A stretch of DNA of 64,000 nt from Anagrus nilaparvatae (taxonomy: Eukaryota; Arthropoda; Insecta; Hymenoptera; Mymaridae), in the NCBI GenBank assembly GCA_022575985.1, contig JAKSXM010000258.1, positions 620,001 through 684,000 on the forward strand, given 5' to 3'. The translations under genes and the position numbers were made by a program. Below, one piece after another: positions 34,401-46,400 of the stretch (its first letter is position 1; the number at the start of each line of letters is the position of its first letter). The notes under the pieces were generated by a model that saw only the letters and a program-made list of their open reading frames with translations, ran no database searches and was not told the DNA's origin.

Positions 34401-37400
34401 CAATTACATTTATTATAATGCTTTATTAGTTTGTCTCTACCCTTTTGAAAAGCTTGTATTAATTTTTCATCATTTTGATTTCTATCTACTTTATCATCTA
34501 AAACGAAAGATTTTTTTTCAATTTTATCTAATAAACAATTAAAAGCTACTACAGCCAAAGGTAATGTAACGTATTTTTCACCACTTATTTTTTCAGAAAC
34601 TTTTTTAAAATCTTCTAAGAAGTCAGTAATTAATTTAATAAAATTCCATTCTTCAGCTTTTAGTAAATATTGGTTAATATCTTTATTATTTTTACACAGC
34701 ATGTCTAATGCACTTTTTAAATGATATGCTGTTTTTAGCATTTCAAATGAGGAATTCCACCTAGTCTTGGAATCAGATATGGGTTTCTTATACTTAATAT
34801 CAAGAATGTTGCAACAATTTTCCAATTTTTTAGTAAGACTTTCTGTATTCCTTATTTTGTTATGAAGTTGCCGAACTTTTTTAACAACTTTTACTATGCA
34901 ATTATCGGTTTCTTGAATGACAATAAACGTATCTTCTATCTGCTCTCCATCCTCATTTGTGGGTTGTTCTGCACAAAAATTATCATTTTCTATTTCCATT
35001 AAACTTAATATATCTTGCACTGATAGATTTATTACATGAGCTAGACATCTAAAATGTTGATTTTCAGGATCAAACAAAATACTTTTATCCAGTAACATAT
35101 TTCCTAACTCTTGGATGAAAGTTGAATTTGCAGAAACGTTATCTACTGTTATACCAGCAACTTTATTAGTGATATTATAAAATTCTAAAACATTCAAAAA
35201 AATTTTAGCAATATCCAAGCCAGCATGTTTGCCATCAGAAGGTACGAAATCTAATATACATGATTGCAAAACCCAATTTTCGTCTACGTAATGAATTGTT
35301 ATTCCGTAAAAAGATTTTCTGGTTTTTGCTGACCAGGCATCAATTGTAAAAGCAAATTTGGAAATGTTTTTATTCAAAATATTTTTCAGATTATTTTGCA
35401 TCTTAGTAAACTCTACTTCAGCAATACTAGTGACTTGATTTTTATTTGGAACAGGAATCTGATTATTAAACCAAGCAAAAAAATTTTGTGTTACGTTATC
35501 ATGAAAAAAATTTTTTGGCAAATTTTTATAACATAACCAAGTTATAATCATTCTGTTATCAGTAACTTTCTGGATGTCGTATTTCTAAAAAAAAAGAAAA
35601 AAATAATTATTTAATAAACATAGAATTGGCTTGTATATTACATAAACATTCAAAAAACATGGAACATAGTTATTGAAAGCTTACTTCTATAGCAGAATCA
35701 AGTGTTTTTTGTGTTTTTGAAACTGGAGTAGCTTTTACACTTTCTGAATCAGTTTTACCAAATAATTTCTTATACTCTTCTTTATGTTTACGCATAAGAT
35801 GTGATTTCAAGCCACTTGTATTGGAATCTATCATTTTAATAGATGTTTTAAATTTATCTTTTCCGTCTTTGCCACATATTAAACATAAACCATATTTTAT
35901 TTTGTTGATTTTGTCATAATTAAAATATGTTTTTAACGATATTTTATTTGCTATTTCTTTTTCTGCTGTATGTTTTTTAGCTTCGTTATTAGACTGAACC
36001 TCTTCTGATTGCTGTATTTTACTGTTATCTGAATAAAATTCATCTTCAAACATGGATTGATTGACTACAAAGTTAAAGTTCAATAAAAAATAGTTTAATA
36101 CTTTTTTAAACTATTGTATTGCAAAAATAATTTACCTTTGTCACAATCAAAACATAATCTTTTTTCGCTTGATCCTTCTTCCTCTCCAGGTACAGGCTTA
36201 GAACATTCTTTAAAAACGTGCAAAAATTTATTGCAAATAATACACCAATGTTCAGTAGGTAAATCTCCGTTATTACAAGCTGGGCAAGATGACATTTTCC
36301 TAAAAAAAAATAATTTGTTTCAATTTAAAAATGATAATCTATAGTAAAAATGTATAAATATACTTTATAAATATATTTACCCGTGTATTACTATTTTGTA
36401 TATAAAATAAATAAACAAATTTAATACTCAAAAGAAAAAAAAACAATCACTTAAAGATAAAAAAAAAATCACTCCACTATCTATTAAATTAGATAATTTT
36501 TAGAATTTTTTTTCATGTCCATATGAAATAATATGATGTGAAACAATATGGACATGAAATATGAAAATGAATCCATGCCTGTCATTTCACGACAACTCTG
36601 ATTATGATATAAAATGTATATATGATTTCTATTTATTTATCGTTTGTTTATTTACATTTGAAAATTTCTATCGAGTATATTAATAATAATAATTAAAATG
36701 TATATAACTATTTATTTCAAGCGTGCATACACTTTAAAAGTTAATATAGTTACAAACGTAAAAAAATTTATTAAATTATATAATCTTTGGTATTTTGTTA
36801 TTCCGTTTTCATTATAATTTTCAAAAAAAAAATTCATTCATAAGAAAAATCTAAAAAAATCGTATTTTAAAAAAAATTTTTACCCGATACGATAATTTCG
36901 ATATTATCGGCAGGGTACGTATCGGCGATACGATAGTATCGTCAAAAATTGAAATAATGTTATCGTATCGATTATCGTATCGTCTTTGGAACATATCGTA
37001 TCGATATCGTATCGAAAACCGATACGATACGATACGATAACCGATATTTTTATCGGATATCGTGAAGCCCTAATCTGGTGTGGCATGGGCGCGATGCGCC
37101 CATGATCTTGTACTTAATTTTTTAGTGTGGAGGGTGCATATTCTTAAAACAATATTCAAAAGTTGTTATTATTTACAAATTTAATTAAAAAAAAGGATAA
37201 TTTTAATGTTTAATAGTAATTTTTTATCATTATAATATTTTCCATATTTTGAAAATGAGAAAATTTTTAAAATAGGTTGAAAACCAACCCTGGCTTGCAT
37301 TTTTGTAAAAATATCATTAATTAACCAGAAACTACCCTTCGAATTAGTATATAATTGAATTCCGTAGATATTTTTGATAATTCGTGAGATATAGAACATG

Positions 37401-40400
37401 GGCGCATTGCGCCCATGACGCAGCGAATGTGTTAAAATTATGAAAAAAGTTCATTGTTTGCAACCGACATCTTACTTTAGGTACAATTGTTTTTATTTAT
37501 GAATTAAGCCAACGTTTTATTGCGATTAAACATGAAATAATATAATCTGAGGTGGTTGACGCGCTTCACTGCCCAGGGGGGCTTGCCCCCTAGTTTAATA
37601 AAAACTATGTAAATACCTCGAAATAAACTGCAATCGCACTAATGCACATACGAATTCACGTGTTCATGTGCATTGATAATATAAGAACCGGCTGAGAAAA
37701 TGTCCTACACACTATAAACACCTTAAAATAAAAATTTAAACGTTAAAAATTTATTTTAAATTGATTTTAAAATCGATTATCGTGACTAAAAATTAATACT
37801 GCCCTGCAGATCAAAAACCTCTGTATTTACATTTAAACGATTTCAAGATATTTAATGAAACGCATTTCAATTTATTTAATACTGTTATTAAAAAGTTTTA
37901 AAAAAATTGAAAATTTCGGGCACGCTCTTTTCGTTGGTGAAAAAAATGTTCTGCAATTTTCTACCCCTTTTATGGAAAACTGTAGACAGGCCAAAAAGAA
38001 AGTCTATACCCGCGCACTTTTGAACTGTATCGGCCAAGTATGTGCCGAAGTTCGGGCGACGTTCGGCAAAATGCTCTGCTGACGTGTGGCGCACGTAAAG
38101 CATAGGTCCTTTGGTACACGTTTTCGCGACGTATGGCAAAAATATATTTATTTATTTATTTATTTATTTATGTTATTTTTAGGCATTAAAAATAAATATC
38201 CGTGACAAAGCGCAGTCTTTGCTTGGCGCTTTACCGCGGGCCTCTAGCCTTTCTATGCCTTTTTGACAGCCTTGCCACGGGCTTGCCGCGCGCAGTCTTG
38301 CTTTGCGAGGCTTATTCTAAACTTTGACTTTTGCTCCTTTGCCACGTCGAGTACTTATATTTTTTCGTTTAAGGAACGTGGCCCTGAAAAGGGCCGATTG
38401 GTAAAATCCTCCCTTGCCACGTCTCATAATTGTTGCGCGCGCTCCAATTAGTGAACGAGCTCGAAGTCAGCGAAGGCCTATAAGTATAACCGCGAATCTG
38501 GCTAAAGCAGCATTTGCTGTCCTGACTTCAGCCTTCACGCACGCGGCTACCTTGACACCTTCGCTATGCTGTGGATGAGATTGTTTGCTGGTTTGATTGT
38601 TGCTGATGTGCTTGGTGCACTTGGAGGAGTCCATGGCTTTCGGACGTTAAATCCTCATTGAAGCAGCTCGTAAGCTGTGATTGTTTGAATCGCTTGGTGC
38701 AATTTTCTGAGCTCGTAGGCTTGAAGAGGTGGACATTGATATTCCTGGCCAGGAGAAGTCACCTGAGCACGAGGTGCTCGCATGTTTGTAAGTTTTTGTT
38801 TCTCTTTTGTATGTTTGTGTATGAATGTGTATTTGTGAACTTGGTGATTGAATTTGTTGTATGCTTGTGAATTGTTGATTATTAAAACGTGTGGCTGGGG
38901 CCACGCATCAAATGCTAAAAAACCCACCGGCCCTTTTCAGGGCCACCTATTACGTAAAAAAATAAGAACAATAATTCAGAAAGCTTCTGAAAATAACATT
39001 GGTGCATCAACCGGGATATTTTATACCCGAAGAAGCTTTCTGGATTATTTTTGTTTCGTTATTCGTCGAGAGTGATTAATTTCGGGAAATACCCCTAGAC
39101 TTCCCGTTTTCTAAATCGTGATTTGTTAGTAACATAAAAAATATATGCACGCGGATATGCATTTTAATGCTCCGGGTCTACAACTTTAACGCGACTTGAT
39201 CAGCAGTATATTCCCGTTGCCGGGCTTCGTGTATTACCTTGTGTGGCACATGTCTTGACTCGAAATATATTGCGCGTTTCCCTAGTGGATAATTTAAATT
39301 TTTGGATTTGAAGCAATTAAAATTAATGAATGGAGACGTCTTAATTTTGAGCAGTTAAATTGCATCTTGAACTTTTAAAAGTTGATGAATTATAAATTGC
39401 AGTGTTGGGAATAAAAGAAAAATATATTAGAGTTGCTCCGGGAACACTGTTGGGCATCCGTAGCCTTTCACATAGCCTTGCTACTCCGGCGAGCTTGGGC
39501 ACTCTTAGCCTTTTACATAGCTTTGCCACGCTTTCAAATTGTTCCTGCACTCTGGCGAGCTCGGCCGGCCTTTTACATAGCCTTGCCACGCAAACTTAGC
39601 TTTGCGGTGCTTAGCGATGGCCTTAATACCCTTTGCTCTTGCGGCAATAACATTTCTTTGTGATGGCCTTAGCTCCCTTTGCTCTTAGTGACAGTAACAT
39701 TTTTTTTGCAGTCGCCTTAGCTCCTTTTGCTCTAGCAGCTATCACAATATTTATAACGGTTTTGCCGCGCGCAGCCTTTGCCTTTGCTTTGCCTTGTTTT
39801 GCGTAGGCCTTTGCTCCTTTACCACTTAATAATGGCTTTGCTACCTTTGCTGATAGCGTGTAGACTATTTATTTGTGAACTCTTTGCTCCCTTTGCTCAT
39901 AACATGTACAACGAAATTTATTGCGCGTTATTCCTCTGAACAATTAAATTGTTTGGCTATGAGGCAATTAAAATTTATGATTTATGTCATTTAAATTTTG
40001 AGTGATTTAATTGCATCATTCATCTGAAATTTAGTTACTTCGATGATACCGGTTTCGCGCATTTTATATCTCAGCTCTTGGGATTTCTCGTGCAAAATTA
40101 AATATTATCGGTTTTCAAATAATAAATTTTATGTGGCAATATTTGTCTCAATTTTCTACAATGTAATTTTTCTAAGGTCGTTTACCTGATTTTGAAATAT
40201 CGGGATCGCGTAACCATTTGAAAAACTTGAATTTTGATTTGCGTGTCTTTTAAATACTTTTGCAAACAATAATTGCCTAGTTTCGGAGAGTTCTAGGGGA
40301 TGGTGTGGCTGCAGACGCATCATCTCCGGGTCCTTACCGGAACGAAGTAATTTTGTTAAAATTCTATTTTAATTTGTTTTATTTTCACGGTCCAGCAGTA

Positions 40401-43400
40401 AAAAAAAATATGAAATTCGGAGTAAAAAAGAAAAAAAGATTCGCGAAATTTGTTGCAATTTGAATTACTTGGGAGCCCATACAGGGTGGAGCATAAATTT
40501 GACTCAGCAAACTTGGGTGTAAAAACCCAGAAGTTTTTACAGGGTGGAGAATGTTATTTTTAGGCATTAAAAATAAATATCCGTGACAAAGCGCAGTCTT
40601 TGCTTGGCGCTTTACCGCGGGCCTCTAGCCTTTCTATGCCTTTTTGACAGCCTTGCCACGGGCTTGCCGCGCGCAGTCTTGCTTTGCGAGGCTTATTCTA
40701 AACTTTGACTTTTGCTCCTTTGCCACGTCGAGTACTTATATTTTTTCGTTTAAGGAACGTGGCCCTGAAAAGGGCCGATTGGTAAAATCCTCCCTTGCCA
40801 CGTCTCATAATTGTTGCGCGCGCTCCAATTAGTGAACGAGCTCGAAGTCAGCGAAGGCCTATAAGTATAACCGCGAATCTGGCTAAAGCAGCATTTGCTG
40901 TCCTGACTTCAGCCTTCACGCACGCGGCTACCTTGACACCTTCGCTATGCTGTGGATGAGATTGTTTGCTGGTTTGATTGTTGCTGATGTGCTTGGTGCA
41001 CTTGGAGGAGTCCATGGCTTTCGGACGTTAAATCCTCATTGAAGCAGCTCGTAAGCTGTGATTGTTTGAATCGCTTGGTGCAATTTTCCGAGCTCGTAGG
41101 CTTGAAGAGGTGGACATTGATATTCCTGGCCAGGAGAAGTCACCTGAGCACGAGGTGCTCGCATGTTTGTAAGTTTTTGTTTCTCTTTTGTATGTTTGTG
41201 TATGAATGTGTATTTGTGAACTTGGTGATTGAATTTGTTGTATGCTTGTGAATTGTTGATTATTAAAACGTGTGGCTGGGGCCACGCATCAAATGCTAAA
41301 AAACCCACCGGCCCTTTTCAGGGCCACCTATTACGTAAAAAAATAAGAACAATAATTCAGAAAGCTTCTGAAAATAACAATTTATTTATTTTTTTTTTCA
41401 TAAAAAAAAAAATTACTTGGTTCAAGGCTTGAACTCAAGACCCCCTTTAAAATTTTAGAGAGGGCTGAGGATTATACGATTGCGGCCAACACTCGTATTT
41501 GAAATTTATCGCATAAAAGGCTGTAAATGCTGTATCTTATAGTATTTAAATTAAATTGATAACCAGAATTTTCAAGTTCAATTAGAAAGTATTTCGGACA
41601 GAAAGTATTTCTTTTTCACAACCGGAATATTTTCCAGTTTTCGCAAGATGGCGAAATATAAATTAAAATATTGATCTAAGAACCGTACAATAAGGTAAGG
41701 CGCAAAGATAAAATTTAATTTGAAAATATTTGTATGGTGCTGGAAAATTTTTTGATTTTTCCAAAACGGTGGACTATTAAATTTATTTTAAAACTTCTAT
41801 AAATTTAAATTGGACCTTTAAACAAAAAGATGTGTCGCGAGACGTTTAATCCTAATTATGCTACACGCCCATCTCTACATTTAATCTCTTAATACTGTTT
41901 CTTAATACTATCTCTACTGAAATTCGGCATATACTTGGCCGATACAGTTCAAGAGTTTGCAGGTAAACATGAAAAATACAGGAGAAGAACCTCCATACAT
42001 TTATAAGCCATTTAATATACTGTAAATCCTATGTAGATCAGCCATTTCTTTTTGTATTGTATGAGCGCCGTGCGATTATAAAATACAGGATATAAACCTT
42101 CATATCTATACAAAAATCCGTATATTAGCCATTCCTTCCTGTATTATTTTTAGAAATACATGTAAAATTTTTTATCAATACAGATGAACTTGTAGATGAG
42201 ACATGCCATTTCGCAAATTACAAAAGATAAGAAAAATTTATTTGCACCATTTTATAGATAATTTCGCGGCGATAAGCCCATATAAAAAACTCATTTTCCA
42301 TAAAAATGTAGATATAGAGATTTTTGATCTGTAAACCGCATTTTTACTAAACAGACTTAATCCAAGTCTCTTGGATAAAGCTATAGGTTTATCCAAGTGT
42401 AGGCGGATAAAGTTGAACAAAAAATATGAAAACTATCAACAATCTAACTTTATCAAACACCATTAGTTAAAGCTAGCTTTATCTGGATAGACCTAGGTTT
42501 TGTCCAGGGACCGTTCTCTAACCATAACATAAACAATTATTAAAATTATAAAATTATTATAAGAATCTAGTCTTACAATCTCATAAGATTTTGGCTGATA
42601 CTGGGTCCGCATAATCGCTTTATTAATGGCCGAGATGACTGTAGGTGCAGCCGCAGGAGTCCCATTAAAATTTTCTAAAGTGATTTATGTTAATTTTTTT
42701 ATAAAATTATTTCTAATTCTAATTAGATTGGTATATCCTCTTATTATTATATTCATTTACAGTCATTTCTCATTCTAATCATTTATACTTAATAAAATTC
42801 ACAATTATATATATATTTTTTTAACTATCTTTGATTTAAAAAAAAATCTTCATATTATTTTGTATAAAGGTACTCAGAATCCAGGAACAAATGCCTGTTC
42901 CTTAAATGCATCAAATCCAGATTTACTCTCAAAAAAAAGAAAATCTGAAGAGTTAGATTTGAGGAAAAATTATGTTTCGCCGACGCCTAAAAGAAGCAAA
43001 ATATCTGAGAATGAGATAGTAGAAGATGAAGAAAGTTGCGGAGCTACTTTTGAAAAATCAAGCGAAGATGATACTGATTATGAAGTTGAAAGTACTGAGG
43101 AAGATCAAAATTCATCCGAAGATGAAAACGCGTCGGAAGAGGGAATAATCTGTGACAATATTGATATTGAACTTCCAAATGCTGCATCAAATATTAATCC
43201 CGGAACAGACGTTACAACTAACCGAAACAGAGGAACTGCAGAATCAACTGCTATAAATACTGGAGTACTACCTAAAAGAAAAAGAAAATATACTAAAAAG
43301 AAAATTACCAGAAGGAAACAACGCAGACCCCATGAACATAAAGATTATAAAGCTAAAATTGCTAGAAATTTTGGTGTTGAAAGAATGGGTAGAAAAAAAC

Positions 43401-46400
43401 CTATACAGCGACGAGAAAAGAAAATAGGCTGTGATCCTTCATGCCGGAATAAATGTCAAACTAAGATAACAGAAATAGAACGGGATATGATAATAGGCAA
43501 TTTTTGGGCATTAGGTGATATTAACCAACAAAGACAAACTATCACTTCCTGGGTGACTAAAAATGAGAGCAAAAAAAGAAGTGATTCCGATTCCGATTCT
43601 GATTGTAGTCAAAATTGTCATCCATGCAAGAAAACAAAAAAAGAAAATTATGTATACTCATTTCCTACTTCGAATGGTCCAAAAACAAAAGTCTGTAGAA
43701 CTATGTTTTTGAGCACACTAAGTAAGTTTTCCTATATAAAATTAAGGGGTTTAGTTTAATTATATTTCTAAAATGATTAATTCGATCAATAATTACTGTA
43801 ACTTACAAGGAGAGACTGTAACATTCGGGACGCCTTGTGGGCGAAACGCAGGGCTCAATGTAACGACAGTGTTATAAAATAGGGTTTTTAGGCAATTTTT
43901 CAAATAGAAATTCAACCAAAATACTCTCAGTTATAATCTCATTTTTTTTGTATAAAAAACACCTTGAGCTGCAATTTTTTATAACCGATTCTCTTATCGC
44001 TTTAGTCAATAAACCAAATGATCATTTTTGGCCCAGAATAACCAAATTTCAAATTGATGCGAAAATTATAATTTTTGATAAAAATGAGTTTTAGAGAGTT
44101 CAAAAAAAAAAATTTTACTCATCCGTTTAGCTTTAGATGTTTCCGAGATATGGTTCTACAAACATAGTGATAAAATATGATTTTTTTAATAAAACCTCAA
44201 TTTAGACACTGTCTTTAAATTTTCATATCTACTAAACGTAAAATTGAAAAACGAGTAAAAAATTTTTAGTCCTCCCGGGCGTAAAACTCGTGCGTAAAGA
44301 TTTTTCTGCACTCGTTCAACGCCTATGAGGGCAAAAAATATCGTAAGCACCATGGGTGAAATCCTTTAGACAATAGCGTGAACACATATCACTCGTACCC
44401 GTCTTCGCCAAGCACTCGTGCTAGTGCTCACACTAGTGCCAAAACATTTACGCCCTTGATACTTAATATGCTATATTATGAGCACGAGTGTTATGTGTAA
44501 TCACTCTAGTGTCTAAAGTATTTCGCACATGGTGCTTACAATATTTTTTGTCTATCGAAGCGTAGAGCGAGTGCAAAAAATTCTTTGCTAAGTTTTACGC
44601 ACGAGTTTTACGCCCGGGAGGGCAAAAAAACTTATTTTATAAAATTTTTGTAACATTAAGTCTTGCGTTTCTAGGTCCAGAAAGCGCATTGTAATAAACG
44701 GAGGGTATCTTTGATGTTCTTTTCACATATTAAAGTCATCCATAACTAAAGATTGTATTTTAGCGTCCCAAATGTATCGATACACCCTTGTTAGAAGTAA
44801 ATACCATTTCACAATTTTCCATTAACAAAAGTAAAATAGTGATCGCAAAATCCACCCATCGATCTACTTGTTGACAAACATTTTTTATGCATACTTGGCC
44901 TGAAAGTAGTTGTTACATTATGCTGTAATTTTATGTACCAAATTTTGGTGTTTTAGGCTCAAATCTTAAAATTATGGATTGAAGTTTCTCAGAGTATACA
45001 ACTTGTGAAATAAAATAAAATTGAAATTAAAAGCTTAAGAAATTTCAGCATTTAAAAATCTACGAATTAAATAAAATTTAAAATAAAATTTGCCAAAATC
45101 CTCGGTTAAATCTTATAATTCAAAAGTTTCTTAAAAGTCAGCAGTTTAAGAAATCACTAGCTAAAACCATTACATCCCATAGGGTAAAAAAACCCCATTA
45201 CATAGGGTAAAATTGGTCTAATCATAAAATGTGGATGGACTACCACAATTTTTGGACAATTAAATTTTTCGATGTGATATATTTAAAATTTTGGATTAAG
45301 AATTTCACTCGATTGGTAATTAAAGCCGATCTTTCTATTTGGAAAGTCTAGCGGGTAAAATTTTAATCCAATACAATTAAATTCTTTACAGATCCTGATT
45401 GACCCCTTACAGATAAGAGGATTTTATTAATAAACCCATTTTCACCCCATTTTATAAAAATAAGAATATATTTTTAATTGTAAATTTTTCAGAAAAGTTA
45501 GCATACTAAACTCAAGTCACTTTAATATTAAGTAGCTTTTTTAAATATAAAATTTCTTAAACTTTAATTTGTATTTTACCTCATAAATATTTGAAATATT
45601 TTACACTGTATTTTACAGGCGCAATTTTTACATTAAGAGTTTATATTTACCTTGGAAATCGGTGATTCTCTAACTGAATCTTCTACATGAAAAATTTAGC
45701 ACCACTCTCGAAACTCTATTGTTTCTGGATTTGGCCACATTGGCTTTTGGGGATTGATAAGTTAGATAAGTCAAATTTCTTAATGACCCTAAAGGTCATT
45801 ATATACACTGAGAGTTGGCATATATCTGTCTGTACCTATTTTCACATAATCAATTAACACCAACCCCAGAAATCAAATAATTCCTAGATTTGCATTTGGA
45901 GAGCAATTTTTGCCCTATTAAGGGTAAATATTTACCCCTGCAGTTCATTTATGTCTACTGACAGAGCTGTGTGGTTTGGACGGGTCCCCATATTAATAAT
46001 ACGTAAATACTGTACTCAAAATTTTTGAGTATAGAATTTAAGTGTTATTTGTATGGGGACCGGTCCAAGCCGCCCAGTTTTACCTACTGAAATGAATTTT
46101 AACAATCTATCATGTACATTAGAGTGGACCTTATTTTAGAGTTTGTAGAAAAACTTTGCTTCCCTGGTATTTTTGTGAACTTTTGGTCATAAAAAGTCCC
46201 CAGCTCCAAGGATTTCGCTTTTGCTTTGCAAAAACACGTGCCTGTAAACAACTCAATTTTCCCATTCAAATAACAATACACAATGCGTATTTGACTTTTC
46301 AGCTTTCTAATTTTTTATCGTGCTTCAAATTTTTTTTTTAAACTAGCTAACGGATAGAAAACGATGTTTAGACATATAAAAAGTGATCTTCGAAATTGTA

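Larger units (their letters stand above)
32666..37072 (-). mobile_element. Apparently intact hAT transposon
   Basis: The inverted ends TAGGGCTTCACGATA / TATCGTGAAGCCCTA are flanked by the 8-bp duplication ATCTGGTG (32658-32665 and 37073-37080), the hAT hallmark. About 160 bp at each end consists of GATAC/CGATA-rich repeats. A three-exon transposase gene on the minus strand is open throughout. Identical duplications and an open gene make recent activity likely. Confidence 0.95.
32579..37431. mobile_element. piggyBac-type MITE carrying a hAT insertion
   Basis: TTAA lies at 32575-32578 and 37432-37435. The inverted ends are CACATTCGCTGCGT (left) and its complement (right). The palindromes GGGCGCGATGCGCCC and GGGCGCATTGCGCCC occur near the inner border and near the right end. 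TTAA targets and these ends fit piggyBac-type elements. Without the hAT element and its duplication the MITE is about 0.44 kb and noncoding. Confidence 0.85.
38171..41379 (+). mobile_element. Young noncoding LTR retrotransposon
   Basis: Two 828-bp LTRs flank 1553 bp. ATTTA is duplicated at 38166-38170 and 41380-41384. The left LTR is followed by TTGGTGCATCAACCGGGA, in the primer-binding position. The right one is preceded by the purine-rich ACAGGGTGGAGAA, so the element is on the plus strand. The interior has no gag or pol frame, so it must be mobilised in trans. One difference between LTRs indicates a very recent insertion. Superfamily cannot be assigned without coding sequence. Confidence 0.92.

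Noticed and set aside
38263..41308. Pairs of identical short open frames (60-90 codons) at 38263/40644, 38647/41028 and 38655/41036
   Set aside because: They lie in the two LTR copies and are alike only because the LTRs are. Composition is not protein-like.
46156..46341. Small open frames in intron 3
   Set aside because: They lie in the TA-flanked MITE arms and have no support as genes.
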